64,000 bases of DNA from Stachybotrys elegans (GCA_020746835.1 JAGPNK010000037.1:1-64000); one strand, 5' to 3'; shown: positions 1 through 13,087, counted from the first letter of the stretch. Program-made: numbers and translations. Notes: generated by a model from the letters alone, not told the origin.

Positions 1-29
1 TTACTATTATAATATAATAAGTATATTTA

Positions 30-225
30 GTATAGAAAAAAAATAATAGTATATATAAATAATAGTAGCCTTACTACTTATAGAACTAAAGAATAGTATT
101 AAATAATAAAGAAATTATTAAACTATTAATATTTTCTATTAACTAAAGCTAGAGAATAATAAAGGAGCTATAGTAGTAGTAATAATAGTAAGTATAAGTA
201 TATATAGTTAGGGGGATTTATAATT
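30..225 (+). repeat. Dispersed repeat E, copy 1
   Basis: This segment matches the reverse complement of about 4320-4505 over roughly 180 bases with scattered A/G and C/T differences. A shared run of about 50 bases around the word TAGCCTTACTACTTATAG makes the pairing certain by eye. Its identity is unknown. The transition-type differences fit RIP acting on two copies. Confidence 0.7.
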
Positions 226-2041
226 AGTAAACTAGCTATTTATTAGCTCTAGCCCTTATATATATTTTAATAAGGCTAGCTAAAGGTAATATACTAAAAG
301 TAATATACTAAGGTTAGAATACTATATATACTATAATTCTAGTAAAAGTCCTTAGGCTATATAGACTTATAATAAAGAAACTAACTTACTATATAATAAC
401 TATAGCTATAAATAGTACTATAGCTATATTAGGCTAGAAATATATAATTTAATATATAAAGTCTAGCTTTAAAATAGAGTTTAAAAGATATATATAAAAA
501 GGCCTTTATTCTTTTATTCTTTCTTTCTTTCTTTTCTTTCTATTACTAAAATCTTTATTATTAATAATATAGTAGTTTTATATTCTTAATAGAGAATATA
601 AATTAAAATACTAAAAATAGTATAATCTCTTTAAAGTAAGAATACTAATAGTCTACTTAAACTAAAAATAGCTAAATAGAAATAAGTCTATCTATTTTAA
701 AAGACTAAGAAATAGTATTATTAATAGTTTATATTATATAATAAACTAAAGCTTTTAAACCCTTTAAATAATAGTTTAATAGTTTAAACTTAGGCTTTTT
801 TTAGAATTAAAAAGATAAGAAAAAGGTAAATAGAACTAGTAAGCCTACTAGGGTTTTCTTTAAATAATAGGCCTATATTTTAAAGTCTATTATTAAAATA
901 GTAAGAATAGTTTATTTCTATTTATTATACCACTTAATAAAGGGATTTATACTAGGTATTTTAGAAAATATAATATAATATTTAATATATTTCTATAGGT
1001 AGAAAACACTATTTATTAATTATACTATTATTAGTCTATTTATAATTATATTTATAACTATAGTTTCTATAGCTATAAGAGAAATATCTTCTATATAATT
1101 AAAGCCTTAATATAGTCTTTAAAATATAAATAATTAAGTATATTATATAATAGGTAATTAGGTATTTATATTATCTATTTAACCTTAGTATAGCTAAAAG
1201 AAAGGGAAAACTTATAGTCCCTCTATTCCCCTCTTTAAGTAGCCTTTACTTTATACTTAAAGGGGATTTTATTACTATTATAGTTATTTTAAATATTTTA
1301 TAATACTATTTAGCCTTATTAATACTCTAGCTATATATTAAGAATATATTAATAAGGTTTTTAAAAAGCTTATAAATACTATTTATATAGTATATTTTAA
1401 TAATATTTTAATATATAATAGTAATTTTAAAAGATATAAGGAAAATATTTATAGTATTTTATATAAACTATAAAAGACTCTTCCCTTCTAAGTATGAAAT
1501 TTAAAAGGCTTATATTAGTTATTTTCACTTTCTTTTCTAGCTTACCCTAGACTCATTTTATATACCATTACTAATTAAATAGGTTCCCTATATTACATAC
1601 TTCCTTTATAGCTCCTTTATATTATATATTAGCCTTCTTATATAGCTATAGCTTCTTTATAGTATATATATATAGCTTCTATATATAACTATAGCTTTTA
1701 ATATATTACTTAAACTAATAGCTCTCTATAATATTATATTATAAGGGCATTAGGTATATAATTTAAAGACAGTAAAAGTAATTAATTTAATAATTAAATA
1801 AAAAAACTAACTAAGAACCTATATTAAAAAACTAGGCTAATTATACTAAGGTTTTATATTTATAATCTATTTATAAAGTTAACTTTCTAACTAAAACACT
1901 TATTATTAAAGAGTTAGCTTTTCTTAATTTATTTACTTTTTTACTTTTTATATTCTAGCTTTAAATTAGCTAGAGAAAAGAAATAGTAAAAGTCATTTTA
2001 TTTTTAAACTATTAGTAATATTATTATTAGACCCTTTAGAG

Positions 2042-2205
2042 TAACTTATTTTATAAATAACTTTATTAACATTTATAATAGTAATAACTAAGGCTACTAT
2101 AGTTACTAAAATAGCTTTAGTAAGGGGATTTAATCTCTTTACTATATTATTATAAGTATAAATATTATTTACTTATATTTTAAGTAACTATAAAGCATAA
2201 GTAGG
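2042..2205 (+). repeat. Dispersed repeat A, copy 1
   Basis: About 165 bases that recur in direct orientation at about 5715-5885. The word GTAAGGGGATTTAAT and its flanks are shared, with transition differences between copies. At this copy the next segments are B (about 2206-2560) and C (about 2600-2783), without interruption. Confidence 0.7.
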
Positions 2206-2500
2206 TAGTAGAATATAGATAATAAATTTATCTCTCTTAAACTAGAGACTTAAGGGCTTTATATAGCTATAGGCAAGGTAGATTAAGCTTTTCTCTATTA
2301 GTAATTTAAAGTAATGGCTTTTCTAGCTTAAAGCTTTCCATTAGTATTATAGCGCTTTCCATCTAGGTATAAGTTATAGTTATAGTTATAATAAGGCTTC
2401 TATAGCATTAGTAACTTTATTTAATAAGTTAACTAAAGCTTTCTAGCTAGGCACTATTAGTTAAAGCCTTCTATTTAGTCTAATCCCGCTCTAACCCTTT

Positions 2501-2524
2501 ATATATATATATATATATATATAT
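2501..2524. repeat. (AT)n microsatellite
   Basis: A perfect run of about twelve AT dinucleotides inside the AT-rich block, between segments B and C. Confidence 0.9.
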
Positions 2525-2599
2525 CTATAAGAGACTAATTTAATATTTTATTACATTATATACCTATATATATATAGCTTATAATAAAGTTATAGCTAT

Positions 2600-2783
2600 T
2601 TATAACTTAGTTACTTAGTTAATTAGCTACTTTATATATTTAATAATAGCTTTATTATTATTTCTCTCTACTATTTATAACTATATTAATTACTAGAGTA
2701 CTAAATATTATCTTTACTATTTATTTACTTTTTACTATTTATACTCTATATTATATACTCTTTTTCTTATTATAAATAAAAAA
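2600..2783 (+). repeat. Segment C repeat, copy 1 of 3
   Basis: About 170 bases present three times in the same orientation: here, at about 5890-6062 and at about 6428-6600. All three include a TTATTATTTCTC stretch and end near a TATACTCTTTT word. The third copy makes an insertion or tandem duplication at the second locus likely. Confidence 0.65.
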
Positions 2784-3660
2784 GAAATAAAAATACTAAA
2801 GAATTTATTAGTTAATATTTAAAGGTAGTATACTAAATATTAAGAAATAAAATATAATAGAATAAAGTAAAAAAGACTTTAAAAATATTAAAAGCTTAAA
2901 AAATATCTAAAGATATATTATTATAACTTTAAGAAATCTTTACTTTTTTTTTCTTTATTATTTTTATTATTATTCTTAAAGTTTTCTAAAAGAAAAAAGA
3001 AATAGTTAGACTTAATTAATATATTAAAATTTAAAATATTCTTTTAAATAGTAATTTAAATATAGTAAATTAGTAGTATATATATAGAATATAGTAAAGA
3101 TATTTATAAAAACCTAAGTAATTTAATACTTAGTAATAATATATATATATTAAATAATATTAATTATAAAGCTAGTTTAAATAATAATAATAGTATAAAG
3201 TACTATTTAAATATCTATAAAATTAATAGTAATAGTAATAGTTTAAAAGGCTATTAATAATAAATTTATAATAAAGTTATATAAAAAAACTTATAGTAAT
3301 AATAGTTAGATTAACTAATTATTTTTTAGTTTACTAAAGATATTACTTAGTTTATTAAATAGCTTTAAATAATAGCTATTTAATAGTTAATAGTAAATAT
3401 ATAGTAAAATATCTATTAATATATTTTATTATAAACTATATTAGTTAGTTTATTAGCTATTTCTTACTATAAAGTAACTAGCTTTTAAAAGACTTTATAG
3501 TCTAAACTATATAGTTAGTAATATATTAATACTAAACCTATAAATCTTTCTCTTTTACTTTTTAAAAAGATATATAGAAATATAATCTTTACTTTTTTTA
3601 AAGTATTAAATATACTTAAATAATATAACTATAAAAAGTTAAAGCTTACTATAATAAAAA

Positions 3661-3870
3661 TTTCAAGCTATTAATTTAATAAATAGAATACCTAACCTAA
3701 ACCGTTTAGAATAGTATAACTAAAGCTCTATTATTTAAAGCCAGTCTATACCTAATTAAATTAAAGTAGTTTTATACCTCTAGATAATATATAATAAAAT
3801 ATTATATTATAGAACTAATAAAAGATTTACTACTAGATTATATAGTATATTAAATAACTATTATATCTAT
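3661..3870 (+). repeat. Dispersed repeat D, copy 1
   Basis: Matches the reverse complement of about 5520-5716 over about 200 bases. The shared words include a TTTCAAGCTATTAAT start and GATTTACTACTAGATTATA, with scattered transitions between them. Confidence 0.7.
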
Positions 3871-4319
3871 TAGTTATATAATATTTTATATAATCTTTAG
3901 TATAAAAAAGAAATAGAGTTATAATCTAACTATTATAATAAAACTAATAGGCTCTAAGAATAGTATTAATTAATAAAAGAGTAAAAAAAGAATAGTAATT
4001 AAAAGTACTAGTAAGATTTAAACTTATAACCTTATTAATAAAAGTATAGTCTTCTATATATAGCTGCCTACTATACTATAGTATTAAAGCCTACTATATT
4101 AATTTAAAAGAAAAATATAAAGATAATACTATTTATAGCTAGACTTAAACTTATAAACTAATACTAAAATATTTTTATTCTTTTTATTCTTTTTATTCTT
4201 AGGCTTTTAGTTAACTAAAGTATAAAAATATTAAATATAAATATTAAGTTAAATTAGTAATAAAGCCTTTATAAATCTATTATAATATATAAGTATACTA
4301 TTTATAATATAATAGATAA

Positions 4320-4505
4320 AAGAAAGAGAGTATATATTTATACTTATTACTATTACTACTATTATAGCCCCCTTATTATTCTCTAGCTCTAGCTAATAAG
4401 AGATATTATCTAATAATCCCTTTATTATTTAATATTATTCTTTAGTTCTATAAGTAGTAAGGCTACTATTATTTATATATACTATTGTTCTTTTTTCTAT
4501 ACTAA
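4320..4505 (-). repeat. Dispersed repeat E, inverted copy 2
   Basis: Reverse-orientation partner of the repeat at 30-225. Both copies carry the same order of words. Copy 2 keeps some G and C that copy 1 has lost, as expected when RIP hits copies unevenly. Confidence 0.7.
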
Positions 4506-5519
4506 ATGCACCTACTATATTATAATAAATAAGAGAGAGTAAGAGAATATATTAAATTAAAAACTATTTTTTTTTAAAGTTAGTAAATAGTAAACTAATA
4601 CTTAGAAATATAGCTATAAGTACTTTATAAAGGTAAAAAATAACTATAAAAAGATAAAGAAAAAGAACTTACTAGTATAGTTAGTAATAAAAAAGAAAGA
4701 AAGAGAAAAAAAACTATTATATATTAGTAATAATTTTATTAATATAAAATAAAAGTAAATAGAGTACTTACTCTTTAAATAAAAGGGCTAAAGAAAAAAA
4801 AAAGAAAGAAAAAATTAAAATTATAAAGGTAATAAGAATTATATAGCTAGTAGCTAGTAATATAAATAACTATAGCCTTACTTTATATTTACTATAGTAT
4901 TTTAATATAATACTTACTATTATACTATATTAAATAGAGTTTAATAATTAAATATTATATTATAAGTTTATAGTTTAATTATAATATTCTATTTAATATT
5001 TACTATAAATAGATTACTAAATGCCTTTAATAAAATAGTCTCTTTTTAAAACTAAAATAATAGCTTTTCTTTATTACTAATTACTAATAGACCTAACTAG
5101 TATAGATTTATAACTTTACTATAAACTCTTTACTATTTATTATAAGGGTATAAAAACTCTTTAAAAACCCTTATAGCTATTTCTTTTAAATCTTTATAAA
5201 CCTTACTCTTACTACTATATATATATAAAAGGCTATAAAGTCTTTATAAAGTCTTTAAAATTCTTTTCTATAGCTAAGAATAGCTATAATAAAAGAAAGT
5301 AGTCTATTATAATCTATAAGTTTAAATTCCTAAATAGCCTTAAGACTTTAATAAAACTATAAATTAGTATTAAAATAACTTAATTTTAAATAGAATATTT
5401 AGAGTAGAGACTATATTAAAGTAAAAAGAGTAAAGATTAAAACTATTACTAATTTAAACTTAGTTATAAAACCCTTATAACTCTATTATATATTTATTTA
5501 CTCTTTTAGTAAACTTTAA

Positions 5520-5716
5520 TTTCTAATATTAATATACTATATAATCTAGTAGTAAATCTCTTATTAATTCTATAATATAATACCTTATTATATATTATTT
5601 AGAAATATAAAACTACTCTAATTTAATTAGGTATAGTTAGGCTTTATTAGAATTAAATATACTATTCTAAACAGTTTAGATTAAGTATCCCTTTACTAAA
5701 ATTAATAGCTTGAAAC
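5520..5716 (-). repeat. Dispersed repeat D, inverted copy 2
   Basis: Inverted partner of 3661-3870. It abuts segment A copy 2, so that junction separates two different repeat families or two parts of one element. Confidence 0.7.
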
Positions 5717-5885
5717 TTTTTATTATAAATAACTTTACTAGTATTTATAGTAGTAGTAACTAAAGCTACTATAGCTACTAAAGTAGCTTTAGTAAGGGGA
5801 TTTAATCCCTTTATTATATTATTATAAATATAAATATTATTTACTTATATTTTAATTATTTTAATTAACTATAAAGTATAAATAA
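5715..5885 (+). repeat. Dispersed repeat A, copy 2
   Basis: Direct-orientation copy of 2042-2205. Here segment A is followed by an extra copy of segment C (about 5890-6062) before segment B (about 6064-6400) and another C (about 6428-6600). The order of segments therefore differs from the first locus. Confidence 0.7.
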
Positions 5886-5889
5886 ATAG

Positions 5890-6600
5890 AGTCACTTAGC
5901 TAGTTAGCTATTTTATATACTTAATAATAGTATTATTATTATTTCTCTTTACTATTTATAACTATATTAGTTACTAAAGTACTAAATATTATCTCTACTA
6001 TTTATTTACTTTTTACTACTTATACTTTATACTATATACTCTTTTTCTTATTATAAATAAATAGTAGGATTTAAATAATAAATTTATCTCTTTTAAGCTA
6101 GAGACTTAAGGGCTTTATATAGCTATAGATATAAATTAAGCTTTTCTCTATTAGTAGCCTAAAGTAATATTATAGGCTTTTCTAGTATTATTAAAGCTTT
6201 CTATTAGTATTATAACTTTATAATTATAGTTAGTAGTGCTTTTTATTTAAGTATAAATTATAGTTATAGTTATAATAAGGCTTTTATAGTATAACTTTAT
6301 TTAATAAATTAACTAAAGCTTTCTAACTAAACACTATTAGTTTAACTCTATTATAACCTTCTATATATCTTAATATTCTATTATATTATATACCTATATA
6401 TATAGCTTATAATACTACTAATAGCTTAGCTACTTAGCCAGTTAGCTACCCTATATAAATAGTCTAATAATAGCTTTATTATTATTTCTCTTTACTATTT
6501 ATAACTATATTAGTTACTAGGGTATTAAATACTATCTTTACTATTTATTTACTTTTTATTATTTATACTTTATATTATATACTCTTTTCTTTATTATTAA
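5890..6600 (+). repeat. C-B-C repeat array
   Basis: Two copies of segment C (about 5890-6062 and 6428-6600) flank one copy of segment B (about 6064-6400). Segment B matches 2206-2560 and shares the word GAGACTTAAGGGC. Flanking direct copies around a unit could be degraded terminal repeats of an element or a simple duplication. RIP has removed any coding signal that would decide. Confidence 0.6.
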
Positions 6601-7675
6601 AAATACTTTATTTAATATAATTATAAATATATAGCTATAGTAAAATCTTAGCTATATATAATATACTAAAGCTATTAAACTATAAAAAAGAACTATAAAG
6701 AATAATAAACTATAAACTAAAGGTACTTTAAGTGTTTTATATTATAATTTAATTAAAGTTAAAGTTATATAGAGTAATATATAATTCTAAAGTAATAAAA
6801 AGTAAAGTACTTTAGAATACTTTAGTATATATAATATAAAAGAGAATAAAGTATTCTTAGAAACTCTAAGGTATATAAAGTATAAAAGAGTATATTACTC
6901 TATTATACTTTAAGAAATATAAATAGTATATAAATAGAAGGATTTTATAGAGTATATCTAGCTAAAAGCTTACTAACTATTAATATAACTTAATTATTTT
7001 AATTACTATATATATTAAGTATTTAACTATTACTAAATTTAATATATACTTAATAATATATATACTTTAAATACTTTACTAATAACTAAACCTTAATATA
7101 ATTAAATTTAATTATAATTAAAAACCTAACTATTATATTTTAAAAGCTTATAATATAGTTATATAAAAAAAAGATAATAAAGAGACTTAAGCTTAGTATA
7201 TTTCAGCTATTTATAAGAAAAAGTATTATAATATAGTAAAAAAAGTATTTAAAAAAGCTATAAAAATTATATAAATATAAAGACTTAAAGAAATATTACC
7301 TTTTATAAAGATTATTAAATCTAGGTATAGGAAATATATATTATTATGATTTTAATTAAAGCTATTTAAATCATTATAATATAGCCTAAATTACTAACTA
7401 GTACTGCCTAAGGCAGTATAGGCCTAATGAAGCTACTAAAAGGTAGGGCGGGCACGAGTAAAGCAGGCATGGAATTTGTTAGATTCTCAGCCCCTGTATC
7501 CTTGTTTATAAAAAGCGGTATGATTGGGGCTGAGCTTGTCAATGTCACGTGCCATTGTCTGCATCTCAAATGATTCAAGGCGTGAGGGGATTTCACGCTC
7601 CTTGTCCCAAGACGTTCAACCAGAAACGTCTGACCCGCTGAGTCACTAACCAGACTCCGGCTGTAAACAGCATCC

Positions 7676-10600
7676 ATGGACGATTCAATAGAGCTACAGG
7701 TCGTCACCGTCTTGCCGGAGCCGCCCGCGGCTGAACTGTTGTTCCAAGCGGCAGCATCAATTGAGGAGCATGTACTGGGTGACTTGGCGAGCCGCTTCAA
7801 CACCGAGATCGATATAAGGAATCAGCAGGGACAGACGGCCTTGCATCTAGCACTTCAATCTCATGATCAACGAGCGGTGAAGGCTCTCGTAGAGCATGGC
7901 GCCAACATTGAGGTGATGGACTTTCACGGTCGCAGGCCATTGACAATTGCAGTCCAGGAATTCCTGCTGGATTCTGCACGCTTTCTGTTGGATCATGGTG
8001 CGGCAACGGAAACTGACAATGACAACTACAATTATGGCCATACGCCACTCCATGAAGCTGCTGGCCTTGGCAACCTCGAAATGGTACGTCTGCTGCTTGT
8101 CTATGGAGCAGATATCCACGCATTGTCGATTCGTGGGAGGCACCCACTATTTTATGCTGTCGAAGGCAGGCATTCGCATGTTGTGAAACTTCTCCTTGAG
8201 AGAAACGCAGATCCGGATGCCAGGTCGTCTGGTGAACCCCCGACCGCTTTACACTTGACCGCCGAGAATGGCGACATTGAGACCATGCGAGCGCTGCTTG
8301 AAGGCGGCGCCCAGGTTGATCCAAGAGACTTTGATGGTGCCACGCCGCTGTTTCAGACAGTGACTTCGGGCAATATAGAAGGCACAAAAATTCTGCTGCA
8401 GCACGGGGCAAGTGTCCGTATCTGGAGGTCGGACAGGCAATCGGTCTTTGACCTGGCTGATGGCAACAAAGAGATGCTTGAGCTTCTGAAAGCAGACAGA
8501 GTTCTTCGAGGTCCCAGGATCAGAGACCCAAAGGGAGGAGGGGATGGTGGAGTGGATTCAACAATCCTCAAGCCTCCCCGCTTGCCAGCAGAGAACAACG
8601 AGAACGTAATGACTGCTTGCATGGGCTTCGATGCAACGATTATTAACTTTTTTACGAGCGGCGACCACGAGGAATATATACCCAAGACAGCATCTATATA
8701 TGAACTGCTCTACAGCCATGGGCCTGGGGCCATTAGGAGTCATCTAGGGGGCCGAGAGCCAAATTTTACATGGTATCATCTTCCTGCAAATAATGTAGGT
8801 GGCTCCTCATGCGTCAGCAATGTTCTCCAGGCTAACTATCACAGATGACTTGGGCTGAGGTAAGGGAAGCCCCTTTCTCAGACAAGAAGACAACAAAACT
8901 GATAGCTAACAATCACATCCTCGCGGTTAGGGGCTTATCCGACGCCTCACTGCTGAAAAGGGACGTGTTTCGGCAGAGGTCTACAATGAGATGAAAGTTG
9001 AGATGGAGTTATCGAAGCGGTCGAAGAGGTCATCAAAGGCGGCATCCAGTTTCGTAACAATGAGACCACTCTGTCGCACTGTCATGGTATGTTTTAATGC
9101 GAGCCAGCGGGATGATCCTAGTGGAATTAGCCAGACTGACAAGGGGCTGGATGATTTAGGATGGTAGAACAACTAGTCACGCAGAGCAAGATCAACATGT
9201 TCTAGCCTTCGTATGTGGCCCAGGGTGTATCATAATTAATTCGGAGTTAACTTCGATTTAGGTCCCTTTCCTCCATTTTGAGTCGCTCAATGGATATCGA
9301 CAACTAGCCAAAGCGCTCGATAACGCGCGCAACCAGTCGAATACAACGACAGTGCGTCACCCGACGCATCCACATCCCAGGCCACCTCCCCCAGTGATGC
9401 ACTCTTCGGAGGCTGGGGGTAGCCAAGAACATGGGATTTCATACTCAAGATCAATCGTCTCGGCATTGAGCACTACCGAGAATCCACCGGCACATGCTTC
9501 GAAACTGCGCCTAGCCTCTGTTCTCTCATTTGGAAAAGGAATCTGGGGAAGACTACGTGGTAAATCGCGAGTCCACGATCCTCCTAGTGATGGCGACATT
9601 GAACGTCAATCTAGCTCTGGATCCGGCTCCAGATTAGGCTCTAGGCGTGAGCGCACCCGGCCACAAGAAGACAAAGAGGCGGCAGGAACGGCGAGATCGG
9701 AACACAACCAAGAACAGCAAGAAGGATCCCCATACTTACAAAAGGGGAGTCGCGATGATGTAGCCATCCCAGAAAATGCGAGCTCAAACAACGAAAATGC
9801 AGCTCCGATGCTATTTCGGCCACCCAGCTTGGCTGACAGCAGTAAGAAGCTTTCTGTCATAGCAGAAGAAATATCTGAAGAAGGCAATGGGCGACCCGAG
9901 ACATCCGAGGGGAAGGAAGATGGCCAAGGCGACGGTCAGGTTGGTGCAGGGCTCGGTGGGAAAGTGTCGGCATCTCCAGACATGCTAAATAACGAAACTG
10001 AAAGTCAAGATATACCAGTGAAACAGACGGAATCGTTTCCAAAACGAACTACGAAGAGGAGGCCAAAGCGACGGATCCTTCCCCCAACCGAAAACCTCCA
10101 TGAATATCTGATCAAGGGGTATTTTCACACAAAGTCATCAGGACTCCAACCACGTCGAACCCTGGATCAGTACCTGTACGCAGAAATTGAGACAGCGGCA
10201 GACCGAGATGAAGACCAGGTCGTGTATCGATACACAAGAGACGGAAGTCGAGGGGAGGCCAAGATTTTCATGGTGGACCAGCTGTGGCTGTGGGTAATAG
10301 GAGACGGTGTGTCTGATCCGGATAGCTCGGCGGCATCATGATTAGTGTACTGACGTGCTACCAGACACTGTTGTTACCTGCTGCCCGCTTCGATGGGACT
10401 CCTGGCTTGAGCAAGACGAGCGACGTGCACAGACTGTGCCGACGAGTGGACCATTGAGGCCACCACTCTACCTAAAGTGGCTCAGCGGCCGCGTACAGCC
10501 TCCTCAGGCTCCTAACTTAACTAGGGGTATGTCGACTGCTATGTCGGGAGCCCTGGGACAGGAATCAAGGAGAGGGCCAAACAGACATAGAGATCCGCGT

Positions 10601-11981
10601 CCCTCCGTACGTGAACGGGAACCCGATTCGGACGACTGGCCTGTGTTAAACCCCTCTGATCCTCTCAGCGTCTCCCAGCTCATTGACCGTCATCTGCGGA
10701 AACAGGGGAGAGGCGCAATCAAATCTGTTTATGAGTTTGCGGGCCTCATCACAACCTGCTGTATCGACGTCTTTGATCCGCATCAAGTCCCCGATGAGTA
10801 CATGTTTCTGGACTTTTTTGAGAGATCCATTGGAAGAGCGGTAAGACATCGCAACAACAGCAATACAGTAGGACTTGACTAACGCTTTGTCGACCTAGAA
10901 TGATAAGGCCGTGAGCTACCTGCGCGAATTCAAGGAAGCCCTCAGCGACTTGGGCGGAGGCGTGCTTGGCCCCGATGTCATGGATATTACCAACGAAATA
11001 GAACTCCTGATCGAGGTTGACGACATTCTAGATGAACTGCACACCCTCAAGCAAGTCTTGACAGACCAAAAGGGCGTGGTTTCAGATTTGAATAAAATGC
11101 TCAAAGAGGTTGCCAAAGATGCCACCCTACATCCATATATCAACACCAGGACGCTAGAAAATCATCTATCCCGGATCGAACAAATGAGAGGGGCGGCTGA
11201 TAAGGCAGATAAAGCGGTTAGTTATGGCGACAGCCACTCGCTTATCCTCAGTTACTGACTTTTGACGAGCTTCACCGCCTCATGGACTTGAAACAAAAGC
11301 AGGCAAGCCTCAGCGAGGCGCACTATGCCAGAGAATCGGCGATTGACACAGCTCGGCAAGGAAAGACGGTCGTTGTGTTTACGGTTGTGACCATCATATT
11401 TGTGAGTCTCCCGATTCATTTGAGATTCAACCCAGGTTTCAGAACAACTTCGCGTGAGCATCGCACATACTAACATAACTCATTAGCTTCCTATATCATT
11501 TCTTGCTGCCATATTTTCCATCGACACGAATGGTTTCCCTCGCGATGAAGATGACCTGATTCCTTTCGACTATCTGTTGCAGCATATATGTAAGTTCAGC
11601 TTTTGGCGATCGAGGAAATGTGATATGCTGATATCTGCAATATTAGTGACCATCGGTCTGGCTATCTCTATTCCACTCATTGTCATTGCATTCAATGTTG
11701 ATAGGATATCCATGTGGCTGAATACTCTTCGAGATTCACTAGACAGCCTTTGGAGACGGGGTACTGTCGTTTCTGTCTATGCTTCGATCTTCTTGGCAAT
11801 CCTCGTCCCAATCTGGACCTCCAGCTTGGAGAACAATGTCCAAGTGGCGGTAACGGTCTTCATCATATTGTTCATGGGTATCCACGCGGTTGGTAGTCTA
11901 TTCTGGCGACTGATACCTGTCCCGATGAGCACGATATCGGCCACTTCAGGTTCAGACTGGAGAAACAGGAATTCTATGTGA
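7676..11981 (+). CDS. Ankyrin-repeat CorA-like membrane protein
   Basis: I join nine exons: 7676-8794, 8845-8859, 8931-9086, 9262-10306, 10365-10840, 10899-11216, 11270-11401, 11487-11589 and 11647-11981. The first exon encodes ankyrin repeats with typical GQTALHLA, GHTPLHEAA and GATPLFQ cores. The middle holds a long polar, low-complexity linker. The last four exons carry a coiled helix followed by KTVVVFTVVTIIF and a proline, the usual entry to the first CorA membrane helix. Three more hydrophobic segments follow. CorA proteins move Mg2+ or other divalent cations; fungal ankyrin-CorA fusions are common but poorly studied. I see no GMN signature, so transport is unproven. The 9087-9261 join is uncertain and may hide a small exon. 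Confidence 0.8.
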
Positions 11982-12064
11982 CGTTAAGTCCATCATGACA
12001 AAGCAGTGTAGTACTACTCTCTATAGTAGCACCAATACATATACATTATTGGGGTCCTTGGTCT

Positions 12065-13087
12065 TTAAACCATCTGCGAGAGTACACTAATGGCAAGAAT
12101 CTTGCCAAGCATCCCAACGCATGTGACAGCGAGAAGGAAGGTTGATAGCCAACCTAAAGCCATGGCACCAGCTCCTACATTCCCTCTGACATTATTGTAA
12201 GTGAATATCTCGGCCATCGACGAAGCTGCCGCACTCGACAGATGCTGCCAGAAACTAGTGAGCAGAGAGAGGACCGAGGCGATGAACAGCAGCAGGAAAC
12301 AGGCCTTGGAGACGCGTCTCGGTGGAAATGGCTTGACCTCTCTGTCGGAGCCATCTGAGTTTTCTTCTTCATGCCATGCTGGGAAGGTGCTAATAAGAAG
12401 TATGGAAAGTAAAGCTAATACTATCGACACGAAACTTGTCACCGAGTGTTAGCAGCTTTAACACAGGAAGGGGACAGGTATTTATTCAGGAATGGCTTAC
12501 AGTAGGGCAACGAAGACAACGTCCCGCCGGAACTCATTCGCAGCATATATGACATTCAGAGGATCGCCAATTTCATCTTCGGAAGCCATCCGGAGGATGA
12601 AAGTTTCCAGCACGGTGTGACTTCTGGAGCAGATCCTCTGGCCAGAAACCAGCAAGCACATGCCCAGATATCCAACGCGGACTTCAAGGGGTGTGTGGTT
12701 GGCAGCAAGATCCGAGATGGCAAAAGATGCGTTTCTCAGGCTCTCGGGTGAATCCGGCGACTGGACATGATTGGCATATGACAGCGACATTAGATAAATG
12801 TCGCTGAGGCTTTCGCTTGTGCAGCCAGCAATGAGGATCGCTGCGGTTGACCATTAGCGACACAGCGGTATGCGGTGCTCAGGCAGCGTAGCACGTACAG
12901 ATAAGGATGACAGCTATAGTCAATAGTATCATCAAGAGATGATGGTATCCCAGAAAGGGTATGAACCTATCCTGTCATCAATTCAATGCGCCAGCCTAGA
13001 GGTGAGAGGGCGATAGTAGACCTACCTGTACCATGGCAAGGTGAGTCTAGGAGAGTTCGACAAGCCGGAATTCGTTGTGGTGCCCAT
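12065..13087 (-). CDS. Fig1-like four-helix membrane protein
   Basis: Four exons read from 13087: a short leader, an exon with the first membrane helix (HHLLMILLTIAVILI), an exon with an extracellular-type loop bearing the word GYLGMC, and a final exon with three more helices and a FPAWHEE turn. GYLGMC and the four-helix plan match the Fig1 family. Members are claudin-like proteins that regulate Ca2+ influx and membrane fusion during mating and hyphal growth. Length is near 290 residues, normal for the family. It converges on the CorA-like gene with only 83 bases between the stop codons. The assignment to the domain family is good; whether this is the mating Fig1 orthologue or one of its paralogues is open. 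Confidence 0.7.

Larger units (their letters stand above)
1..7400. repeat. AT-rich RIP-degraded block
   Basis: About 7.4 kb built almost only of A and T, with stop codons in every frame and no credible gene. The remaining C is nearly always followed by T or C, and the remaining G is nearly always preceded by A or G, so CpA, TpG and CpG are almost absent while TpA is in great excess. That is the known outcome of repeat-induced point mutation in Pezizomycotina, which turns CpA into TpA on both strands of duplicated DNA. Composition returns to normal abruptly near 7400-7450. Diverged repeats inside (listed separately) fit old transposable elements, but no element family can be recognised. Confidence 0.9.

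Noticed and set aside
2501..2524. (AT)n run as a possible origin or telomere-associated element
   Set aside because: Simple microsatellite within AT-only DNA. No telomeric repeat is present anywhere in the window.
7797..8411. 204-codon leftward frame opposite the ankyrin repeats
   Set aside because: Mirror of the real gene. No domain, and the rightward frame has clear ankyrin repeats.
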